Notes under the pieces: model-generated
Database searches by the model: none
What the model was told of the DNA's origin: nothing
The model's input: the letters and a program-made list of their open reading frames with translations, nothing else
Position numbers and translations under genes: made by a program
Shown: one piece after another, positions 56,380 to 64,000 of the stretch
Layout: each line of letters opens with the position of its first letter
Position numbering within the stretch: position 1 is the first letter of the stretch
Source of the DNA: Oxytricha trifallax
Lineage: Eukaryota > Ciliophora > Spirotrichea > Sporadotrichida > Oxytrichidae
DNA: 64,000 bases
Assembly: GCA_000711775.1 (NCBI GenBank)
Contig: ARYC01000371.1
Span: 1-64,000 of the forward strand
Direction of reading: 5' to 3'

Positions 56380-59190
56380 AATATTAAAATTTGACCTTAG
56401 CTAATAATAGAATAAATAGTACTGTTTATAATAAATTAATTAAAATGGTTGTAAGAATTAATGTGTCAAAAAAGTGGGGCAAAAGTATCAAATTTTTCTT
56501 ACTTTTATCCCACTTTTATTGTTTGTATAATCATTATTTATTCTAATTATTATATCTTTATTTTATATTAATTATATCAAAATATATAAACTTTTATTTT
56601 TATAAGCAATTTATTTGTAAATCTAAGTTTATTTACAGAACTTCGGATTGATATTAGTCTATATATAAAATTCGTTATATAAGTTTCAGACAAAATTAAA
56701 GAACAGAAATAAATTAAAGTTAATTTTAATTTTTTAAAACAAAAAACAAAAAACTCTTATCTACTCTTTTTTTATATTAATAATAACTTTGCATTATATT
56801 CATAGTTTTTATACTCTTAATAATAAAACAAAATTGATGTAAAGTTTGCTAATATAGCATAAAACTTTAATATAATTCTCCATTTTTGTTTTACTTTATT
56901 GCTCTAAAGATCATATAAACACTAAATATTAATTTGATAACAATTTTTAGTATAAGATATAATTATATTAATAAAAGTCATAAATTTCTACAATTCATTT
57001 TTTGAAAAAAAATTTGATAATTATTGATATGCTATATTAGTAAGAGCGGTTTTTTCTTGGTTGAACTCATTGAGAATATTTGGAAAATTAGGTTTAATGA
57101 TACTTTTGACTGGGTTTTAATTATATACTGTAACTTAATTTGAAATGATGATTTGCAATTATCACCTTTAGATTTCGTTACTAATAAGAGCTGGTCTTGT
57201 AACGTTTTTGCTCTAATAAACTATACTATCACCGCCTACCCCAGTTTTTCTTAAGAGGTTCAATAATATTTTCAGTCTACAATTAGCTTTATTATTTAGT
57301 ATGTGATATTTGCATGATGAGGTTTGCTCCTAAACATCCTGATTTTTAATATTCTATTTATGATCTAGCTCTTGCTCTTGTATTTTCTATTATTGAACTT
57401 TTATTCAAAGCGGCATTATTTTTTTTAATAAGTGTTCTTTTTCAAGTGTAGGTGCTATTCGAGACTTCGAACGATTGTAATTAAACGAGTAAATAAAGAT
57501 AAAAATTCACTGTAAAATATACTTTGAGACTAAAGTTCTTGGTATGATTATTCGGTGAAGTCATTAATTATGTCATAAGAGTATGAGGAATCTCTTTTTT
57601 GCTAAAACATTTTATATTAATTGTTTTCAACAAAATATACACAATATTTATTAATAAAATAGAATATTCTCATTGATTTTAAGAGATGCAATTTATTATT
57701 ATGAAATGGCTTTAAAAATTAATGATATTAAAAGAAATATGGAAGCTCAAAATTACCCAACGCGGCTTATGCTAAGATTTTGTAAAAGATGGTTAAAAGT
57801 TTATAGGATACTTACCAAATATTAATGAAAAGGAATTAAAATCAAGAGTTTAATGAGTATTTTAAAAGAAAAAGATCTCAAATAAATTATTTAAGATTCA
57901 ATGACCTTGAAAACCATTCTAAGACCCTAAATTTAGTTGAGATGATTAAAAAATTGTAACTATTCAATTTTTGCAAAATCAAAGAGAGAGAGCAAAGAAA
58001 CTGATAGAGAAACTAGTGGTTACTCGCAATTAATATAATAAAATGATATTCTGTTGAAAAAGTAGGTTGGTCTATCTTTTTAATGCAAGGTAGAAAGCTT
58101 GTGATGAACAAGAAAAGTGTGAAGATAGGCTTGATAAAATATTAGGTTATTATTATTATTTAAAGCTTTATGGAATTAATAGTAGATTATACGAACATTA
58201 TTTTACAATAAAACCAAGATGAATTTAAAGAGAATGAAGAATCTAAAAATTATGAAATGTAAAATAAAAATTGTAATCATAATAGTTAGCAAATATAAGA
58301 TAATATTTAAAATATTAGAATTTATTAATTTAATTAATGTTAAAACTGAATAAATATATTCATTTTCTAGCAATATTCTTTGCTTCTATTTTAATTGTAA
58401 TATTGATTGATTCTAAAATATACAAAAAACTATCAATTTTATTTTTAAATATTAGTTTTAATGCAATTATCTTTCTGTAATTCAATTTTATTAAAGCACA
58501 ATAATTTTCAATTAGGTTAAACTATAGACTCACTGTATTTTCAAGTTATATAGCAGAGGATATTATTTTAGAAGCAATATTGTTTTGTTTTTCGAGAATA
58601 ATATATTCAAAGATTATCGAAAAATATATAAAACTTTCTGCCGCGTAAGACTTTTAATACTTCCCTTTAATCTAGTGAATCAAGTCTTTTTTAATTGAAT
58701 ATTCTGTTTTCTATATTGTTTTCCAGTCCTTATACTTAAAAAATACCAACATTTTTAGCTGCTTTTTAATTACCACTCTATCATCTATAAATTCATAATT
58801 CTAATATTTCAATCTCCATAACTTCTTGAGAATTAACTTTTTTATAAATAATTATCTCATATGTATATTAATGATTCTACCCTTTCTATTTCAAGGGAAA
58901 ACTAATTCATTAAGTTATGCAACAAAACTAAAATTGCTAATGTAATTTTATTCTATTTTAATGGAATTTAGATTTTAAATAAAGCATTATAATAATCAAT
59001 ATGATTATATTTTAAATGATATAAAAATCTTTTGCTTATAAATAAAAACTTAACGCATTCAAATTGTAATAATTTAAAAATATAAAATAATATTTATAGA
59101 AGTCAAAAACATTGTAAAATTTTATTGTATCATAATAAGAAAAAATATTCTTAAAATAATAAAAAACATATATTAATAGAAAAGGATTTT
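56380..59190. other. Long AT-rich interval, no firm gene
   Basis: Contains a hairpin at 56466-56525 (AAAAAGTGGGGCAAAAGTA and its near complement). 57000-57480 is mostly open on the minus strand (AVIVQFIRAKTLQDQLLLVT; TKSKGDNCKSSFQIKLQYII) and 57700-57830 on the plus strand (NDIKRNMEAQNYPTRLMLRF), both without recognisable domains. Confidence 0.4.
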
Positions 59191-59198
59191 AACAACAG

Positions 59199-59411
59199 TG
59201 ATGATAAAGTTATATGTATAATTTACTATATTTAATAAGAAATTTAGTGACGAATTAATGGCATCAGTGATAAAATTGTTTTTTGTATAATTTACTATAT
59301 TTAATAAGAAACTCAGTGACGAGCTATTGGCATCAGTGATGAAATAGTTTTATGTTTATTTTAATATATTTTATTAAGAAATTTAGTGACGAGCTAATGG
59401 CATCAATGTTA
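59199..59411. repeat. Tandem repeat, three units of about 70 bp
   Basis: Each unit ends with AGTGACGAGCTAATGGCATC (first unit GACGAATTAATGG, second GACGAGCTATTGG) and contains TATATTTAATAAGAAA. The units differ by several substitutions. No coding role is seen. Confidence 0.8.
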
Positions 59412-60066
59412 ATTATATCTCTAATAATACCAGAATTTTTTTAAAAAAAAGTTATAAATTTAGACTTATAATATTTTATTTTTAGCTTTAAGATAATTTT
59501 CTTTTAATAAATATATATATTTCTATTTTTCATTGATAACTATTTTTATATTTGTTAATAATATGAATAAATTTCTATTCTAAATATTATTTCATTTAGT
59601 TTTTCATTATTCATTTTTTACTTTATCATTTATTTCATGCATATATCTTTAAATTCTAGTACCAATATTATATTCCAGAAAAAATCTATATTTTATAAAT
59701 ATTCATGATATGTACTTTCGATCCAAAATAATTTCTTAAAGATATTTAAATCTTTAAATTTATTTAAAAGCATATTGAATATATATTTTCCCTATTAAAA
59801 TTAATAAAATAGACCTCTAGCTCATTTAAAGACAGTTTAATATTATTTTATAGACATTTCAAATGGTTATCATCACTTTATCATATATAAGACAGATTTA
59901 TAAAAATGTCATGTGAAGTACAAAATGAGAATAGTTCATTTAAAATAATAATTGGTTTATAATTGCTTTCGTTTGTATAGTATAGTTGGGGTCTTATTAT
60001 GGTATATAAATAATAGCAGGTGTTTATGAATATATTGTAAATTTATTGATTATTTGTTGACCTAAC

Positions 60067-61510
60067 TCAAAGGAATTTAATTTCCTTGTCTTTGTTGTAT
60101 CTCTTGTATCTGGTTGTCTTTAGTGCCTCAAGCATGTCGTTTAATGATTATCTAGGATAGTGAGGATTTCTCATTTTTATCATATCGATTAAATCTTTTA
60201 TTTCTTCGCTTTCATCTCTATACTATATATTTTCTAAGCTAAGTTAATTGATTAATTGTCATGCTTTGTGCAAAAGTTAGACATACACTTCTTATCGCTC
60301 TCTAATATAATAGCAGCAACTTCCCACACATTCCATTATACTTAATCATTGGTCCACTTCTCTCTGATTGGAGAATATCCAGGTGTACCAATAACCTTAG
60401 CTAAGTTTATATTTTCTTGCCGTAATGCTCTATTGAAATCGATTACAACTACATCTAAAGGGTATAGGTTTAACATAACATTTTTAGGCTTCAAATCTCT
60501 GTGAGCAAATCCAAGTTCATGCAACTCTTTGACAATTTTAATCATATGAGATAAAATTTCATTCAAATCATTTGATTATCTGTTGTGATATAGATAGTCT
60601 CTAAGAGTAATTTCAAATTTCTTTAGTCTAAGTGCGATAAAACCAAAGCCTAAAATAACACCATCTAACTTCAGTAAATAGTTGCAGTCTCTTCTCTATG
60701 CCTCTCTTAGAACAATATATTCGTTAGCGAATTCATTCTGGTACTGTTCATTCTGAATTAAATAGCTGAAAGGGTTAACCTTATATACATACTCATTAAC
60801 CACTATGAACTTTAATTTGTAAGGCATGCTTATATTCAAATAATTTTCAATGCAACTGCTAAGATCAGCTTCATTCAATGCATGAAAATACACTGCTCTC
60901 TCTTGAAAATGCTAAAACGGTATTACCTGCAGGTTGATTCATTGTTTCAAATCGTTTTTGCCTCTTGAGCCTTTCCTGCTATTCTCTCTGAGACTCAAGA
61001 GTATTTGATTTTCTCTTTGCTGATACTAGTTTTTGAGTATCTAAATCTTAAATCAAGAACTCTAAGGTGATTATTTTTCATATTCCATTTAACTTTAGCT
61101 GATTGAGTATATGACTTCATGCATGTTGTGCAATAATACCTGCCATCTACCTTTTCGTGCTTGAATTACACCTTAGGCTTACCAGAATGTCTCTCTTTAA
61201 TATGCCTCTTCAAGCTTTGTTCACTTGAGAAAAAATTCTAGCACTCTTGGCATTAAAATGATTCTATTTTTTCAACTAGTAGTTGTTCTTTTTCTTCCTC
61301 AACATAATCAATTTAAGTTTAAACTCCTATCTCTGTGCTCTACTTCTGGTTTAATATTTCTATGATAAAAATCTCTGCTTCAAACTCAAGAGCTCTTAGC
61401 TCTACCTCCCTCTCAACATAAATAATATCAGGCTTTTTAGATTAGCCAAACTTTAGCTATGATTATCCTGTTCCAAGAGAGACTGCTTTACGATTTAAGT
61501 TAGCCACAAT
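60067..61510 (-). pseudogene. TBE3 57-kDa zinc finger-kinase, broken
   Basis: The equivalent of the start ATG is ATT (61508-61510), and the total length is one base off a multiple of three, so at least one frameshift exists. Kinase landmarks remain: AHRDLKPKNVMLN (near 60460-60500) and VVVIDFNRAL, again DFN. Zinc finger remnants lie near 61090-61250 but have lost some ligands. The stop is TGA 60067-60069 (DKEIKFL). Confidence 0.85.
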
Positions 61511-62096
61511 GTTTAAATTCAAATTTAAATTTCTATTATTAATAAGTAAAAACCTCACTGGCTATAGTAACTTTGTATAGGAGCTGGCACTGCAACAACA
61601 ATGGTTGATTCTTAGATGTTAGACATCATATTTATACTTAGTTTATAACTTTGAATTTTCTAATTTTATGCTTAATATTTTTAATTTTGGTACTAACTTA
61701 GATAATATTCAAGTCGGTACTGGGACCAATTATTATTTGAACCATTTTGAAACTTTTCCATTAAAACCTCATTAGTTTAAAAGTAGGTACTAGTTAAGTT
61801 TTGGTTCTATTAAATTGGTACAAATTAAAATTAAACGGAATTAGTACCAGTACTAATTAGATTATAGCAAATCTAGTGCTAATTTAATGGAACTAAATTG
61901 ATAAAAATGGAGCTCCATCTCTACAGTTTGTTACAGCTTTTGCAAACTTTCTCAAAATATCATTGCAGGGTTGACCTCCTATAAGATGCCCATATTTAAT
62001 AGTAAGTTTTTAAACAATAGGATCTAGAAGTCTATAAATTATTATTTTAAATTCATTAATAGGTAAAGAAACAAAGAGGATTCACTCAATGATAAA

Positions 62097-62859
62097 ATGG
62101 AAAGAGTCGAGGCTCAAGAAATGATATCAAGATTCAGAAGTAAGGAAGATCTCTATCGATACCTAACTTTACATGGTAAGATAACTTGATGACGATTAGC
62201 AAATTATACAGTTGGTTTATTCCTCCCAACGATGGAAGGTACCAAAATTTCATTCTTAAAAGTAATACTTTTTGAGGAGAAGAAAGCTTTTAAAAATAAA
62301 GAGATTTAACTAATAGAAGTTCCCAACTACCCACCGATTTCAGTCACTAGTCTTTATGACGATGCCATGTAAGATGAGGAAGTGGTAGTTTACCTTCCTA
62401 CCAAGAAACAACTCTCTAATCAACTACCAGAGAGGAACTTTTTCTTTGGTGTTCTTGGTACAATAAAAGAAGAGTATCTCAGAGAAATAATTGAAGAATA
62501 AGAAACGATATTCTATCTCTCCTGAAGACTAGAAGAAGCAAGGCATTTTAATAAGCTCAGCTTGGCTAGAGAAACTTAAGAAGCATCCTTATCTTTAAAG
62601 TAAGCTTTGACATATAACTTTGCAGAAAAATCTTGCAATGGTATATATCTTATGAAAGAGCAAGCTAAGGTTTATAGAGATAGAAAACAGCAGACAGTTC
62701 ATTAAGTTAGCAAGACTTTATAAAGATGTTTAAAAGCCAGAAGATATTTACATAGATGCAGGAAATGACAGCATGAGAAGAAACTTAGGGCCTGTCAAGC
62801 CTTAAGAAGAAGAAAAGAAAGAGAAACCTAATCATTTTAAGGGTCCATTTAATATGTGA
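62097..62859 (+). pseudogene. TBE3 22-kDa protein gene, broken late
   Basis: ATG 62097 (MERVEAQEMISRFRSKEDLY), intron 62176-62211, then VGLFLPTMEGTKISFLKVIL, EVPNYPPISVTSLYDDAMQ, EEVVVYLPTKKQLSNQLPER and NFFFGVLGTIKEEYLREIIE. A five-base loss near 62500 shifts the frame. The C-terminal end KKEKPNHFKGPFNM and TGA 62857-62859 are still recognisable. It is the best-preserved N-terminal half of this family here. Confidence 0.85.
62176..62211 (+). other. 36-nt intron in the TBE3 22-kDa gene
   Basis: GTAAGATAACTTGATGACGA ... ATACAG; contains TGAs, and its removal joins LH to VGLFLPTMEG in phase 1. Confidence 0.82.
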
Positions 62860-62865
62860 ACTAAT

Positions 62866-63930
62866 TCATTCATTTAAGTCTAAAACTTATTAATAAATAT
62901 TCATTCTACCCTTCCTTGCACATATCGTAGTCTTAACTTTATTCACTCTCTTGCAACAACTTTGTATTAAGTCTACTGTATCGATTGGTAAATCATGCAT
63001 TAGATGATACAGCAGTAGCTTCTTGTAGTAAGTTTTGATTTAATTCCAGTAAAATTCAATTCCATTAAATTATGGCCTATAAGGAACTTTGTATACAGGA
63101 GTTATGTTTAACTCTTCACATGCTTTCTTAGACTCTTTAGTCTTATGAACTGATAAGTTATCAACAAACAAGATGATTTCTTAGTTGTTATACTTTCCTC
63201 TGAGCTTATGAAAAAACTCGATGTACTACTCTCGCTTAATAGAGCGAGGATGAATGACATAAGCTTCTAGACCTGAATCTTCACTAATACCATCTAAAAA
63301 TTGCGTGAGTCGCAACCTTTCCTTTTTAGTTATATACTTCTATATTATCATACTTTTTATAACAGGACTTATTTATAAAAGTGTTGAATGTAAACACTGC
63401 TTCATCAGCGTGTATGAACTTGATGTTATTAGTAATAGTTCTCTGCATTAAATCATATATAAAGTTTAAATTATTACTATAAATGGCACTGTAAAATCAA
63501 TTACTCTCTTCACTCGGTTGACAGTCTTGAAAGTAATGCCATTTCTTCTATAAATATTGGCTATAGTCTAAGGAGAGATACGCATGTCAGGATACTTGCG
63601 ATGAAACATGACAGCTCGTTAGTCAAGAGGAAAGTGAGCCCAATACTTTAATGTCTTAGAGTCACAGAGATAGTCAATATGGACCTGTGAGAACTTTTAT
63701 TTTTTTGCAGAATGTTTTCAAGAGCCTGAGTTATAATGCTAAACAGCTAACAAGCAATCATACCTAACAGTTGAAGCACTCTTGCGTAGGAGTCTTGCTA
63801 TGGCTGTATAATTCAGCTCTTGTTTGACTGAGTCTATATTAATACTTGTACCATACCTAAGCTTAAGCAGTAAATCTAAATATTACTCATCATAAATAGA
63901 TAATAAATTTCGCTAATTTATATTTCTCAT
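62866..63930 (-). pseudogene. TBE3 42-kDa DDE transposase, nearly full length
   Basis: ATG 63930 (MRNINQRNLLSIYDEQYLDL) to TGA 62866-62868; 1065 nt. N-terminal IARLLRKSASTVRYDC, then RAVMFHRKYPDMRISPQTIA, IKFIHADEAVFTFNTFI (first Asp, near 63410), ILFVDNLSVHKTKE (second Asp, near 63160) and FNGIEFYW (Glu, near 63065). A one-base loss near 63483 and a one-base gain near 63299 compensate each other but scramble the part between, which includes the first Asp motif. No in-frame stop outside that stretch was noticed. Confidence 0.85.
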
Positions 63931-63952
63931 TTTGTAATTTGACCTAATTCCT

Positions 63953-64000
63953 CTACAAACCTCAATAAGACCCAAATTTACCCTACAAATCAAAGCACTT
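63953..64000. repeat. Right inverted repeat of TBE3, partial
   Basis: CTACAAACCTCAATAAGACC ... AAATCAAAGCACTT corresponds to the inner part of the TBE end; the telomere-like tip would lie beyond the window. Confidence 0.85.

Larger units (their letters stand above)
59954..64000 (-). mobile_element. TBE1: TBE transposon copy 3, truncated by the window edge
   Basis: Same orientation and gene order as copy 2: 57-kDa (minus), 22-kDa (plus), 42-kDa (minus). The left repeat is recognisable only from GGTTTATAA (59954) inward; the outer 24 bases, including the C4A4 repeats, are replaced by unrelated AT-rich DNA. The right inverted repeat begins near 63953 and is cut by the end of the window. Divergence from copies 1 and 2 is considerable, so it is an older insertion. 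Confidence 0.9.

Overview
The window looks like germline (micronuclear) DNA of a spirotrich ciliate close to Oxytricha. Three things point there. TAA and TAG are read as glutamine throughout and TGA is the only usable stop. The DNA is very AT-rich, with slightly more GC-rich coding islands separated by AT-rich gaps. Three TBE-type transposons are present whose ends carry the telomere-like sequence CAAAACCCCAAAACCCC next to an ATT target duplication. No rRNA, CRISPR array or convincing tRNA was seen. Nearly every gene carries frameshifts or TGA codons, as expected of germline-limited mobile DNA, with a few striking exceptions.

Layout: 1-1291 is the end of TBE copy 1. From 1.3 to 7.1 kb lie AT-rich repeats, a small MITE and broken coding islands. 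From 7.1 to 11.9 kb is a LINE endonuclease fragment split by a 3.6-kb element with terminal inverted repeats. From 13.0 to 16.95 kb is a long, decayed LINE (endonuclease plus reverse transcriptase) on the minus strand. From 17.7 to 19.67 kb is a 1.97-kb element with 280-bp inverted repeats and one intact ORF for an SF3 (Rep-type) helicase, sitting in a gap of an unidentified gene that continues to 21.7 kb. From 24.4 to 26.6 kb are a TBE-related DDE transposase and a 22-kDa-type partner. An SF2-helicase-like reading frame (27.0-33.8 kb) is interrupted by the full 4102-bp TBE copy 2 (27847-31948); removing TBE2 together with one ATT copy restores the frame exactly. From 35.7 to 43.2 kb are unidentified coding remnants, a second MITE and a Merlin/IS1595-type element. 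From 44.4 to 48.3 kb is a second TBE-related cassette whose third gene is a C2H2 zinc finger fused to an MT-A70 adenine methyltransferase. From 49 to 56.3 kb are unidentified genes, a DDE remnant and an 813-bp fold-back element with nested GC-rich hairpins. TBE copy 3 begins near 59.95 kb and runs off the right edge.

How the parts fit: canonical TBEs carry a 42-kDa transposase, a 22-kDa protein and a 57-kDa zinc finger-kinase in a fixed order and orientation. The cassette at 44.4-48.3 kb keeps that order and orientation but has a methyltransferase where the kinase sits. The 24.4-33.8 kb region may follow the same plan with a helicase-like third gene. A small intron at one position is shared by the 22-kDa genes of all these families, which supports common descent. 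The most interesting items are this apparent exchange of enzyme cargo behind a shared transposase, and the Rep-type element with long inverted repeats.
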